From assembly GCA_002428935.1 (NCBI GenBank), contig DIYG01000165.1:1-41678 (forward strand): a stretch of 41,678 nucleotides of DNA, given 5' to 3'. This document shows, piece after piece, positions 1-8,310 of this stretch. The stretch is from Halieaceae bacterium UBA6060 (GTDB taxonomy: Bacteria; Pseudomonadota; Gammaproteobacteria; Pseudomonadales; Halieaceae). Positions within the stretch are counted from its first letter, which is position 1. Every line of letters starts with the position of its first letter. The notes beneath the pieces were generated by a model, which saw only the letters and a program-made list of their open reading frames with translations, did not search any database and had not been told where the DNA came from. The translations under genes were made by a program, and so were the position numbers.

Positions 1-49
1 AGACCGTACTAACACCAAAGACCGTACTAACACCAAAGACCGTACTAAC
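1..49. repeat. 18-bp tandem direct repeat, 2.7 copies
   Basis: The unit AGACCGTACTAACACCAA occurs twice without mismatch (1-18, 19-36), followed by a 13-base partial copy (37-49) ending in GTACTAAC. The array begins at the window edge, so more copies may lie upstream. There are no spacers, so it is not a CRISPR array. It lies about 100 bases before the pckA start and could be a minisatellite or a set of protein-binding sites; the sequence does not decide which. Confidence 0.9.
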
Positions 50-150
50 GAGCCGGACTTAACGGCAGAAATCGACAGCGAGGGGCTGGCCCTCGCCACA
101 ACTTCACCAGGTTTCCGCCACCCCAACTGAACCACACAGGACACCCTTCC

Positions 151-1713
151 ATGAGCGCCACCCACCCTGCACCGCGGGAATACGTTGACTTGCAGCCCTC
201 TGAGTTAATCGAAGAGTCGTTGCGCCGAGGTGAAGGCAGCCTCACGGATACTGGTGCCCTGCTGGTCACCACCGGGGCCCGCACGGGACGCTCTCCCGGC
301 GACCGCTTTATCGTCCGCGAACCGAGCTGCGAAGACGCGGTGGACTGGGGCAATGTCAACCGACCTTTCGATGCGGATAAATTCGACGCCCTGTGGGAAC
401 GCGTAGAAGCCTATCTCAGTGAGCGGGATCGCTTCGTTTCCCACCTCCACGTGGGCGCTCACAGCGACCACTACTTGCCCCTGAAGGTCACCACCGAGTG
501 GGCCTGGCACGGTCTCTTTGGCCGCAACATGTTTATTCGCCCTGACGATTACAACCACGACCGAAAGCCAGAATGGACCATCATGAATGCGCCGGAGTTC
601 GTCTGCGACCCCGAGCGCGACGGCACCGCGTCTGACGCCACGGTGATCGTTAACTTCGGACAGCGAAAAATCCTCATCGCCGGTATGCGCTACGGCGGAG
701 AAATGAAGAAGTCCGTATTTTCCGTACAGAACTTCCTCCTCCCAGAAAAAGACGTTATGAGCATGCACTGCTCGGCGAACGTCGGCGAAGGGGGAGACAC
801 CACCCTTTTCTTCGGTCTTTCGGGCACCGGCAAAACCACCCTGTCGGCGGACCCCGAGCGCTATCTCATCGGCGACGACGAGCACGGCTGGACGCGGGGC
901 TCCGTGTTCAATCTAGAGGGGGGTTGTTACGCCAAGACCATCAACCTGAGCCAAAAGAACGAGCCCATCATTTGGGATGCGATCAAATTCGGCGCCATCG
1001 TAGAAAACGTGGTGGTGGACAATGCCCGCCACGCGGACTACGACGACACGAGCATCACCGAGAACGGCCGCTGCTGCTACCCGTTGGTCCACGTACCCAA
1101 GCGTGTAATGGCCAACGCGGCGGGGGAGCCGAAGACCGTGATCTTCCTCACCTGCGATGTCTCTGGCGTATTGCCACCGGTAGCCATTCTGAGCAAGGAA
1201 GCCGCCGCGTTTCATTTTCTCAGTGGTTACACGGCGCGAGTAGGCTCCACGGAAGTGGGCGCCGAAGCGGGTATCCATCCAACTTTTTCTACCTGCTTTG
1301 GCGCGCCCTTTATGCCGCGACCAGCGGGTGATTACGCAGAGCTGCTGATGAAGCGCATCGAAGACTTCGACAGTCAGGTGTATCTCGTGAATACCGGTTG
1401 GACCGGTGGCTCAGGCGCTCCGGGTGGCAGTGGTTCACGCTTCCCCATCCCCGTGACCCGCGCTGTCGTTGCAGCCGCGGAGAGCGGCGCACTCCTGTCC
1501 GCTTCCACGGAGCATTTGGACATCCTGAACCTGGATTTCCCCACGGAAATCCCCGGCGTGGACCCGCAATATGTGAATCCTCGACAGAATTGGGGGGATA
1601 CCGCGGCCTACGACGAGCAAGCCAATAAGCTGGCGATGCTGTTCCAGGACAACATCACCCGCTTTGATGTAGCGGCGAGCATCGTCACGGCCGGACCTCA
1701 GCCGCGAAGCTAA
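151..1713 (+). CDS. pckA: Phosphoenolpyruvate carboxykinase (ATP)
   Basis: This 520-residue cytosolic enzyme converts oxaloacetate and ATP to PEP, CO2 and ADP, the first committed step of gluconeogenesis from TCA-cycle carbon. The ATP-type family is shown by the P-loop GLSGTGKTTLS near residues 222-232, followed by the metal-binding kinase-2 motif IGDDEHGW near 240, and by the N-terminal TGARTGRSPGDRF element. Length is close to the usual 520-540. The start is preceded by AGGA about 10 bases upstream. The gene stands alone, with tandem repeats upstream and a hairpin over its stop codon. With ppsA and nifJ in the same window it forms part of a PEP/pyruvate/oxaloacetate gene set. Identification is secure. 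Confidence 0.97.
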   Translation: MSATHPAPREYVDLQPSELIEESLRRGEGSLTDTGALLVTTGARTGRSPGDRFIVREPSCEDAVDWGNVNRPFDADKFDALWERVEAYLSERDRFVSHLHVGAHSDHYLPLKVTTEWAWHGLFGRNMFIRPDDYNHDRKPEWTIMNAPEFVCDPERDGTASDATVIVNFGQRKILIAGMRYGGEMKKSVFSVQNFLLPEKDVMSMHCSANVGEGGDTTLFFGLSGTGKTTLSADPERYLIGDDEHGWTRGSVFNLEGGCYAKTINLSQKNEPIIWDAIKFGAIVENVVVDNARHADYDDTSITENGRCCYPLVHVPKRVMANAAGEPKTVIFLTCDVSGVLPPVAILSKEAAAFHFLSGYTARVGSTEVGAEAGIHPTFSTCFGAPFMPRPAGDYAELLMKRIEDFDSQVYLVNTGWTGGSGAPGGSGSRFPIPVTRAVVAAAESGALLSASTEHLDILNLDFPTEIPGVDPQYVNPRQNWGDTAAYDEQANKLAMLFQDNITRFDVAASIVTAGPQPRS

Positions 1714-1729
1714 CTCAGCAGAGTTAGCT
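1708..1729. terminator. Stem-loop between convergent pckA and RND gene
   Basis: A perfect 9-bp stem (AGCTAACTC / GAGTTAGCT) with the 4-base loop AGCA covers the pckA stop codon. No T-run follows on either strand, so it is not a classical intrinsic terminator. It may act as a bidirectional end or as a 3'-end stabilising hairpin for the two convergent transcripts. Confidence 0.5.
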
Positions 1730-1735
1730 AGTACT

Positions 1736-4700
1736 CTAACCCTCCAGCGCTTTCTCGCCCGCCGCTGAGGGATACTCGAGGAGGCGCTCGCGGCGCAGGA
1801 ACGCCCGCACCCGCTCCCCAAACAGGTACAAGCAGGGCACCAGTATCAAGGTCACACCCGTGGCGAACAGCACTCCGAAGGCGAGTGATGTGGCCATGGG
1901 AATCAAAAACTGTGCCTGAACGCTGGTCTCCGACATGATGGGCAGCAAGCCTATAAAGGTCGTCAGGGAAGTGAGGATGATGGGACGAAACCGGTCCTCG
2001 CCGCCCTGGAGCAGCGCTTCCATCAAGGGGTGACCCGCCGCCCGCAGCTGGTTAATGCGGTCAATGAGCACAAGGTTGTCGTTCACCACCACTCCGGCAC
2101 AGGCGATAACGCCCATCAACGAGAACATGCTCACCTGCCAATCGGTAATCAGATGGCCAAAAATCGCCCCCATGATGCCGAAGGGCACCGCCGTCAGAAT
2201 GAGAATGGGCTGCCAATAGGACCGAAACGGGATGGCCATCAGACCGTAGATCACCAGCATGGACAACGCCATGTACTTGAGCATGGCGCTGCGAAAAGCA
2301 CTCTCTTCTTCCAGCTCGCCATCCAGGGAAAGCCCCAGACTGGGATAGCTCTGACGCCATCGGGGCAAGTGTTCCCGCAGTACCTCGGCAACAACAGCTC
2401 GCGGTGAATTGGTGCCGCTCGCCACGTCGGCGGTAACCTCCAGCACCCGCTGCCGGTCGAGGCGTTCAATCTTCTGATAGCCCGGCTCAAAACGTACTTC
2501 GGCAACTGTGTCAAAAGGCACTTCCACACCACTGGGAGTGCGGATTCGCAAGTTACTCAGGTCATCGACGGACAGGCGCTCCGCTTCTGGGTAACGTACC
2601 ATGACCCGCACATCTTCCCGTTTGCGAGGCACCCGCTGGGCCTCCGCTCCGTAAAACGCCTGTCGAACCTGACGGGCTAGATCCGCAAGGGTCACGGACA
2701 GATTCTCCGCCGCAGGCTTCAAACTGAGGACAATTTCATCGCGCGGAGACTCCAGCGTATCCCTAACGTTGTAGACCCCGGGGTACTGGGCCAGTACTGC
2801 ACGCAGCTCCGCCGAGACGGCCTTCAGATCCGCCACCTCATCGGCAACCAACACCAGACTGATGGGCTTGCCCAGTTGGTTAATGGTGTAGTCAATCTGG
2901 AAGGACTTGGATTCGGGCAGGTCGCCGATCAGGGCCTCCCAGCGTTCCGCCACCTCCTGGGAGTCGATGGTGTCCGACAACGTTTCGATGGTCACCGTAA
3001 GATTGTTGTCCTCACCGCGAGAATTGATATGGCCGATGGCCGGTCCAAAGAGAGTGTGCACCGGATCCTGGTTGTACTCGGCGCGGATCTGCTCCGCCGC
3101 GACCTCCACGCGCTCCACCACCGCCAGGGTGTCGCTGAAAGGCCCCCCTTCGGGCAGGCTGATCTCCGCTTCCACGTAGTCGGAGTTCACCGAGGGGAAG
3201 AAGCCCGTGCGCAACCAACCGCCACCGTACAGCCCCAGACTGACCAACAAAGCAAAGAAAAACAGCGCCGCCACCACCGGATACGCGCCGAGAGCTTTGC
3301 CCAGAAACGGGCGGTACCAATGGCGGGCCACCTGCATCATGCCATCGGCGAGTTTCTGCCGGGCAGCTTCGATCCGACGGAGCATTGCGAAGCGACTGGG
3401 TCGCTGGGGGGGCATATGAGCGAGATGGGGCGGCAGGATTAAGAGCGACTCCACCAGGGAAAAAGTCAGGGCCAGGATCACCACCACGGGAATTGCCGCC
3501 GCCGCGCGGGCCATATCACCGGGCATAAAAAACATCGGCACGAAAAAGATCATGGTGCTGATGACCGCATACATGACCGGCTTCACCACGCCAGAAGCGC
3601 CGTTATAGGCGCCACGAACTCCTGATTCCCCGGCGGACTGACGGGCGTGGATCGCTTCACCGACAATGATTGCGTCATCGACCACGATCCCCAGGATCAG
3701 CAGAAACGCGAACAGGGAGATCATGTTCAGGCTGACGGGGGTGTACTGAAGCAGAAACAGGGCACCCAGAAACGCCACCGCGATCCCCACGGATACCCAC
3801 ATGGCGAGGCGGGGCCGAAGAAACAGGACCAGGACGCAGAACACCAGGATCAATCCGCCAATGCCATTTTTGAGGAGGGTTTCCACCCGACCTCGAAAGG
3901 GCTTGGCGGAGTCCCGCCAGACCGATAAGTCGACACCCGGAGGCAAGGTCGCCTGTTTTTCCACCACCCAGTTCTTGACCACCTCGCTGGTTCGCAGCAC
4001 ATCGGGGTCCTGGGTCACGAATACCGTCAGATTGTGCGAGGGACGGTTGTTGAAGCGTGTGCGTAAATCCAGGTCTTCGAAACCGTCGACCACCTGCGCC
4101 ACATCGCCGAGACGCACCTGGGTGCCATCGCGGCGGGTCACGAGGATGATGTCCTCGAACTCATTCTTGGAGTACGCCTGCCCTCGAGTCTGCAGGCGAA
4201 TGTCGCCGCCCACGGCCTTGATGGACCCGGCTGGAAGGTTCAGGGATGCACCGCGGATCGCGTCCACCACCGCGTTGAAGGTCAGGCCGTAGCGTCGTAG
4301 ATCGTACTCGGAAACCTCCACGGAGACTTCGTAGGGCCGAGGCTTGGTCAGCTCGACGACAGAAACCCAGGGCCGGGTCGACAGGTCGTCGCGAAGCTCC
4401 TCGCCCAGCTCCTTCAACGCCCGCTCACCGATATCGCCGGAAAGGGTAACCACCGCCATCATATGGCGGTACTGAAGCTCCGTAACCACGGGCCGCTCTG
4501 CATCCGCGGGGAAGGTATCGATGGCATCCACGCGGGTTTTGATGTCTGAAGTCAGGCGCTGGGTGTCGTAACCCAGCACCGCCTCAACGCTGACCGTGCC
4601 CAAACCCTGGGCCGCCGTGGAGCGGATCTCTTTGATCCCTGTAATGTCGTGGATGGCCTCCTCGATACGAACGCAAATCTGCTCTTCGACTTCCGAGGGC

Positions 4701-4867
4701 CCAGCACCGGGATAGGCCAGGGTAATGCTCACCCGATTGATCTCGATATCGGGAAAGAACTGCTTGTCCAGGGCCGGGATGCCCATAACGCCACCAATGA
4801 TCAGCAGCACCATGAGCAGATTGGCGGCAATGGGGTTATCGATAAACCAGCGTACGGGACCGCCCAT
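1736..4867 (-). CDS. RND-family efflux pump permease (HAE1-like)
   Basis: This 1043-residue inner-membrane proton-driven exporter would pair with the adaptor encoded just upstream and an outer-membrane channel encoded elsewhere. It opens with the typical cytoplasmic helix and TM1 (WFIDNPIAANLLMVLL) and has two large periplasmic loops and the TM4 motif ILGIVVDDAIIVGE with paired Asp. In TM10 the segment VVVNDNLVLID replaces the AKNxILIVE of AcrB, so the proton-relay Lys appears absent, as I recall for several uncharacterised RND subfamilies. The chosen start MGGPVRWF lies 2 bases after the adaptor stop codon; a reading frame 40 residues longer exists but overlaps the adaptor gene and looks non-coding. 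Substrate unknown. Confidence 0.93.
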   Translation of the reverse strand: MGGPVRWFIDNPIAANLLMVLLIIGGVMGIPALDKQFFPDIEINRVSITLAYPGAGPSEVEEQICVRIEEAIHDITGIKEIRSTAAQGLGTVSVEAVLGYDTQRLTSDIKTRVDAIDTFPADAERPVVTELQYRHMMAVVTLSGDIGERALKELGEELRDDLSTRPWVSVVELTKPRPYEVSVEVSEYDLRRYGLTFNAVVDAIRGASLNLPAGSIKAVGGDIRLQTRGQAYSKNEFEDIILVTRRDGTQVRLGDVAQVVDGFEDLDLRTRFNNRPSHNLTVFVTQDPDVLRTSEVVKNWVVEKQATLPPGVDLSVWRDSAKPFRGRVETLLKNGIGGLILVFCVLVLFLRPRLAMWVSVGIAVAFLGALFLLQYTPVSLNMISLFAFLLILGIVVDDAIIVGEAIHARQSAGESGVRGAYNGASGVVKPVMYAVISTMIFFVPMFFMPGDMARAAAAIPVVVILALTFSLVESLLILPPHLAHMPPQRPSRFAMLRRIEAARQKLADGMMQVARHWYRPFLGKALGAYPVVAALFFFALLVSLGLYGGGWLRTGFFPSVNSDYVEAEISLPEGGPFSDTLAVVERVEVAAEQIRAEYNQDPVHTLFGPAIGHINSRGEDNNLTVTIETLSDTIDSQEVAERWEALIGDLPESKSFQIDYTINQLGKPISLVLVADEVADLKAVSAELRAVLAQYPGVYNVRDTLESPRDEIVLSLKPAAENLSVTLADLARQVRQAFYGAEAQRVPRKREDVRVMVRYPEAERLSVDDLSNLRIRTPSGVEVPFDTVAEVRFEPGYQKIERLDRQRVLEVTADVASGTNSPRAVVAEVLREHLPRWRQSYPSLGLSLDGELEEESAFRSAMLKYMALSMLVIYGLMAIPFRSYWQPILILTAVPFGIMGAIFGHLITDWQVSMFSLMGVIACAGVVVNDNLVLIDRINQLRAAGHPLMEALLQGGEDRFRPIILTSLTTFIGLLPIMSETSVQAQFLIPMATSLAFGVLFATGVTLILVPCLYLFGERVRAFLRRERLLEYPSAAGEKALEG

Positions 4868-4869
4868 GG

Positions 4870-6069
4870 TCAAAAGGCCTCGCTGACAAACTGTTGGGCT
4901 GGGGTGGGTGTGACATCCATCCCAGCCAACAGAACACCGCCATCGTTCACAACAACGCGCTCGCCCTGGCTCAATCCCGAGACCCAAACACTACTGCCAT
5001 CGGCATGGAGCATCCGCACGGCGCGACGCTCCAGACGACTCTCGCTATCAACCAGCAGCACCGAGCCGTCACTGCCCAAAACGGCCCGCGGAAGGCGGGC
5101 GAGGTCGGGAATCGCCCGGCCTTCAATGCGCGCCTGCACAAACATGCCGGGCATTAACGGTGGTCGCTGCCCTTCGTCACTCCTGGCAAAGGGTTTGTCC
5201 ACGGTGGCCACGGCGTAAACCACCCGGCTGTCCACATCCACGCTGGCTTCCGTGCGCTCTATAAGTCCGCTCCATTCCCAGGGCTGACCGGCAAACACCG
5301 CCCTGAGGATGGCTTCTGGCGCAGCGGCGACGGCCTGACGCTGAGCCCCGACGCGGCCCAGGGGTAAATCGAGAAGCGCTAACTGGCGGTCCGTGAGGGG
5401 CAAGCGCACCTCTACCTGATCGGTGCCATAGACCTGGGCCACGGTCGTTCCCGCCGTCACAAACTGGCCCAGATCCACGGTCTTGTTAACCACGCGCCCA
5501 TTAAAAGGAAGGCTCAGCCTCGTGCGCTCCAGGTTGAGCTGGGCCGAGCGCAGTTCCGCCTCGGCGGCCACGAGATCCGCTTTCGCCGCCATAAGCTGAG
5601 GCTCACGCAGGAAAAGCGCATTGGCTTTGTCCGTGCCCAGATCCCGCCATTCCCGCTTCGCTTGCAGGGCTCGCCCCTCTTCTTCGGCCAGCCGTTGGCG
5701 GGAAGCGGCGACCTGGGATTCGGCCCGGGCGATCGCCAACTCGTAGTCCGCCGTCTCCAGTTGCAGCAGCACCTCGCCCGCGGAGAACAGACCGCCGGCA
5801 ACAAATTCGTCGCTCACCGATACCACACGACCCGCGACCTGACTGGTCAGCGATACATCGCGCTGAGCCTGCACGGTGCCCTGGGTGGTTACGGGCAACC
5901 GCAGTAAGGCGGGTTCTGCCGCTACAAACTGGACCAAAGGAGGACGGGCCTCGGGCACCGCGGTGGCCGCTGGCTTGGGCTTCATGGTCAATAAACCCCA
6001 GGTAGCCCCTAATCCCGCAAACCCCACGGCAACGGCCGTGATCCAAATACGCAACCCGCGTGCACTCAT
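4870..6069 (-). CDS. RND efflux periplasmic adaptor (membrane fusion protein)
   Basis: This 399-residue HlyD/AcrA-type adaptor would link the neighbouring RND pump to an outer-membrane channel. An N-terminal membrane anchor (IWITAVAVGFAGLGATWGLL) is followed by a barrel-sandwich segment (TTQGTVQAQRDVSLTSQVAGR), a coiled-coil hairpin rich in Ala/Glu/Arg (about residues 90-165), the second lipoyl half (LPFNGRVVNKTVDLGQFV) and beta-barrel and membrane-proximal domains. The start MSARGLR was chosen because AGGA lies about 10 bases before it; a GTG 13 codons upstream is less likely. The pump gene follows after 2 bases, so the pair is co-transcribed and probably translationally coupled. No outer-membrane factor gene is adjacent. 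Confidence 0.92.
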   Translation of the reverse strand: MSARGLRIWITAVAVGFAGLGATWGLLTMKPKPAATAVPEARPPLVQFVAAEPALLRLPVTTQGTVQAQRDVSLTSQVAGRVVSVSDEFVAGGLFSAGEVLLQLETADYELAIARAESQVAASRQRLAEEEGRALQAKREWRDLGTDKANALFLREPQLMAAKADLVAAEAELRSAQLNLERTRLSLPFNGRVVNKTVDLGQFVTAGTTVAQVYGTDQVEVRLPLTDRQLALLDLPLGRVGAQRQAVAAAPEAILRAVFAGQPWEWSGLIERTEASVDVDSRVVYAVATVDKPFARSDEGQRPPLMPGMFVQARIEGRAIPDLARLPRAVLGSDGSVLLVDSESRLERRAVRMLHADGSSVWVSGLSQGERVVVNDGGVLLAGMDVTPTPAQQFVSEAF

Positions 6070-6371
6070 TCTCTGCTTCCTGTTTTTGGGGGCCGTTCCG
6101 GTGAACACTTACAAAGCCCCGAAACAGCTATACGGCGTAGCCGGGTGCAGCCCGTCGCTACAACCGTGAATTCCACCTCCCGTAGGCCCTCGATAGTACG
6201 GCAACGGGGCAACGACGGATGTTCCCGCTGCCAGAACTCCAGCCGGGGCACCGGGAATTAGTATGTTTATTCTAGTTTTTACCCCTACAGTTGACCTCAA
6301 TGGCGATGGGGACAGGCCAAAAACCTGCCCTCAGACTGACAAGCACCACATGATTAACAGGAGTGAAAAAC
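6070..6371. promoter_or_regulatory. Divergent intergenic region, adaptor / phasin
   Basis: These 302 bases separate two divergent genes and must hold both promoters. The most AT-rich stretch is 6255-6282. A TTGACC at 6291-6296 has no convincing -10 at the right distance. Short reading frames here have no ribosome-binding site or recognisable product. I see no repeat, hairpin or RNA gene. Confidence 0.4.
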
Positions 6372-6827
6372 ATGGCTGAAGAAGCGAAGAAAGCAGCACC
6401 GAAGCGCAAAACGGCGGCCAAGAAAACCGTTGCCAAGCGCAAGCCCGCGGCTCGTAAAACCACGGCCCGCAAAGCGGCACCGAAGAAGGCCCCGACCCTG
6501 CAGACCCGCGTGACCGAAGCCGGTCGCAGCGCGTTTCTCGCCAGCCTCGGCTTCTACGGCATGGCCTTTGATCAGGTTCAGGACCAGCTGAAGAGCGTCG
6601 AAAATGAGCTCGAAGCCCGTCGCAAGAAGGCCGATAAGCTGTACGCCGACATGGTCAAGCGTGGTGAGAAAGTCGAGAAACAGGCCAAGAACGCTATCGA
6701 CGACATGGAAATGCCGAAGATCGACGTGCCCAAGCTCGACCGCGTAAAGCTCGAAGCCCAGCTTGAGAAAGCCAAGGCACGCTTCGAAGAGCTCAAGGAA
6801 ACCGTCGGCTTCAAAGCCGCTGCCTGA
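6372..6827 (+). CDS. Phasin-like protein with N-terminal histone-like tail
   Basis: This 151-residue protein has two parts. Residues 1-42 are almost entirely Lys, Ala, Arg and Pro (KRKTAAKK, KPAARKTTARKAAPKK), like the AlgP/PhaF histone-H1-like tails. Residues 45-151 are a helical, coiled-coil phasin-type domain; SAFLASLGFYGMAFDQVQ parallels NIWLAGVGAYGRAVDEAQ of the next phasin. Phasins coat PHA granules, and basic tails can bind DNA and help share granules between daughter cells. ATG at 6372 is chosen because AGGAG (6359-6363) lies 8 bases before it; a GTG at 6363 overlaps that site. An intrinsic terminator follows. Function is inferred from the family and the neighbouring phaD. Confidence 0.85.
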   Translation: MAEEAKKAAPKRKTAAKKTVAKRKPAARKTTARKAAPKKAPTLQTRVTEAGRSAFLASLGFYGMAFDQVQDQLKSVENELEARRKKADKLYADMVKRGEKVEKQAKNAIDDMEMPKIDVPKLDRVKLEAQLEKAKARFEELKETVGFKAAA

Positions 6828-6868
6828 TTACCCTATCGGGTTCACTGTCCCCGACCTGGGGATACTTT

Positions 6869-6895
6869 GGGGGTCACTTTGTGACCCCCTTTTTT
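6869..6895 (+). terminator. Intrinsic terminator after first phasin
   Basis: A perfect 9-bp stem GGGGGTCAC / GTGACCCCC with a TTT loop is directly followed by six T residues. This is a textbook rho-independent terminator, 42 bases after the stop codon. It implies that the two phasin genes are separate transcription units. Confidence 0.93.
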
Positions 6896-6921
6896 GTGCC
6901 CTCAAATTCCTCTGCTAGACT
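6894..6921 (+). promoter_or_regulatory. Candidate sigma-70 promoter for second phasin
   Basis: TTGTGC (6894-6899), a 16-base spacer and TAGACT (6916-6921) resemble -35 and -10 elements, and TGC directly before the -10 gives an extended -10. It starts within the T-run of the preceding terminator and would give a leader of about 100 bases. Judged by eye only. Confidence 0.35.
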
Positions 6922-7027
6922 CCCTTTCCTCTAGCGCTTTGGGGCGTCGGTCGGGCTGTCCAGCAGCACGTTCGCGTGGCCCCCGAGCACCCCCAAAGCT
7001 GGTTTGCGTTACGGGAGATATTGCACA

Positions 7028-7519
7028 ATGGCCGACGATAAGAACAAGGTCACCGATAAAGCGAGCGAGATCGCGAAAAATATATGGCTCGCCGGAGTGG
7101 GCGCTTACGGTCGAGCAGTTGATGAGGCCCAGGGCCGTCTTGAAAAAGCAGGCGTGGAGCCACCGAAACTGTTTCGCGAACTGGTCAAGGCCGGAGCCGC
7201 CCTTGAAGAAGAAGCCCGCGACGCCATCGAGGCCGGACAGGCCGCCCGCAGTTCCGTCGAGGACCGCATCAGCCGGGTGCGAGAAAACTTCAATCTTCAG
7301 CGACCGGCGCGAGGCGAGGACCTATTGGCCCTCCATGAGAAGATCGACCGCCTGAGCAACCGTTTGGATGCCCTGACGGACGCCCTGAACGCCAGCGGGG
7401 CGGTAAAACCCGCACGCAAAGCCCCGGCGAAGAAGAAAAAGGCGGCGGCCAAAGCCAAAACTGCGGCAAAGAAGAGCAGCCCCCGCAAGCGCAGCGCCCC
7501 CACGCGGCGCAGTAGCTGA
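7028..7519 (+). CDS. phaF: PHA granule-associated phasin with C-terminal basic tail (PhaF-like)
   Basis: This 163-residue protein has an N-terminal phasin domain (about 1-120; IWLAGVGAYGRAVDEAQ, then heptad-like helices) and a C-terminal tail of Lys/Ala/Arg/Pro repeats (about 125-163, KAPAKKKKAAAKAK). This is the layout of Pseudomonas PhaF, which coats PHA granules and binds nucleoid DNA through its tail. ATG at 7028 is preceded by GGGAG about 10 bases upstream; the frame extends 8 codons further without support. It lies just upstream of phaD, in keeping with the known pha gene neighbourhood, but no PHA synthase or depolymerase gene is in the window. The name is by architecture and context. 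Confidence 0.86.
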   Translation: MADDKNKVTDKASEIAKNIWLAGVGAYGRAVDEAQGRLEKAGVEPPKLFRELVKAGAALEEEARDAIEAGQAARSSVEDRISRVRENFNLQRPARGEDLLALHEKIDRLSNRLDALTDALNASGAVKPARKAPAKKKKAAAKAKTAAKKSSPRKRSAPTRRSS

Positions 7520-7611
7520 GCGGCATCAGATCTCGCTCCAGAGCCGTAACCGAAACCACAACCGAAGCCGCTACCAGGCCTCCCCAATCCGGGTCTGTCG
7601 ATAATACCTTT

Positions 7612-8271
7612 ATGAAGACCCGCGACCGCATACTGGACACCAGCCTGCGTCTGTTTAATGAAGAGGGCGAGGCGCACACGACAACCATCGATATTGCGGG
7701 CGAGCTGGATATCAGCCCGGGCAACCTCTATTACCACTTCAAGGGCAAAGACCAGATCATCGCCGAGCTGTTTGAGCAGTTTCAGCTAGCCCTGGGACAA
7801 ACCCTCAATGCGCCCCTGGAACAGCCCCTACACGAGGATCGTGGTCGGGTCGAAGACAATTGGTATTACCTTTATGTGGTGCTGGAGGAGCTTTATCAGT
7901 ACCGCTTTCTCTACCACAACATGGACGATCTGCTGCGACGCTACCCCAAGTTGGCGCGCGGTTTTCGACGCATTGTCGGTCAGAAACGAGCCGCCCTCGC
8001 CGCCATCATCGACAGCGTTGTCAGCGACGAAGGCCCAACCCTCCCCCGGGTTCAACAGCAGGTTCTGGTGGAAAACATGGCGCTCCAGCTGACCTATTGG
8101 CTCAGCTATGACCGCCTCCTGCACGAGGAACGCGACGCCCAGATGACCATCCATCAGGGCGTGCTGCAGCTCCTTACAATGCTGGCCCCCTATCTGGGGG
8201 AAGAGCAAATGGACTTTTATCGGGAATGTGAAGCCATCTATGACGCCATGCTCAAAGCACCCGCCGAATGA
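7612..8271 (+). CDS. phaD: TetR-family regulator PhaD
   Basis: This 219-residue regulator begins MKTRDRILDTSLRLFNEEGE and continues with the helix-turn-helix segment IAGELDISPGNLYYHFKGK (about residues 28-47), very close to my memory of Pseudomonas PhaD. In Pseudomonas PhaD activates the pha operons, notably the phasin genes, and is thought to sense a fatty-acyl-CoA intermediate. The remaining two thirds is the helical ligand-binding and dimerisation domain. It follows the phasin gene after 92 bases. No Shine-Dalgarno sequence is visible and a GATAAT element lies just 6 bases before the ATG, so the message may be nearly leaderless. Family assignment is strong; the name is likely. Confidence 0.9.
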   Translation: MKTRDRILDTSLRLFNEEGEAHTTTIDIAGELDISPGNLYYHFKGKDQIIAELFEQFQLALGQTLNAPLEQPLHEDRGRVEDNWYYLYVVLEELYQYRFLYHNMDDLLRRYPKLARGFRRIVGQKRAALAAIIDSVVSDEGPTLPRVQQQVLVENMALQLTYWLSYDRLLHEERDAQMTIHQGVLQLLTMLAPYLGEEQMDFYRECEAIYDAMLKAPAE

Positions 8272-8286
8272 CGGGTCGAGGCGTCA

Positions 8287-8310
8287 AAGCCACATTCACA
8301 GCGGTGGCTT
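8287..8310. terminator. Stem-loop between convergent phaD and methyltransferase
   Basis: A perfect 7-bp stem AAGCCAC / GTGGCTT with a 10-base loop lies at the junction of two convergent genes and overlaps the methyltransferase stop codon. No T-run follows. It is a possible bidirectional end, weaker than the other convergent hairpins here. Confidence 0.35.

Noticed and set aside
1..49. CRISPR array
   Set aside because: The 18-bp units are directly adjacent without spacers, and no cas genes are present.
205..885. 226-codon open frame antisense to pckA
   Set aside because: It lies fully within a clear pckA gene, has no family features, and such antisense frames are common in GC-rich coding DNA.
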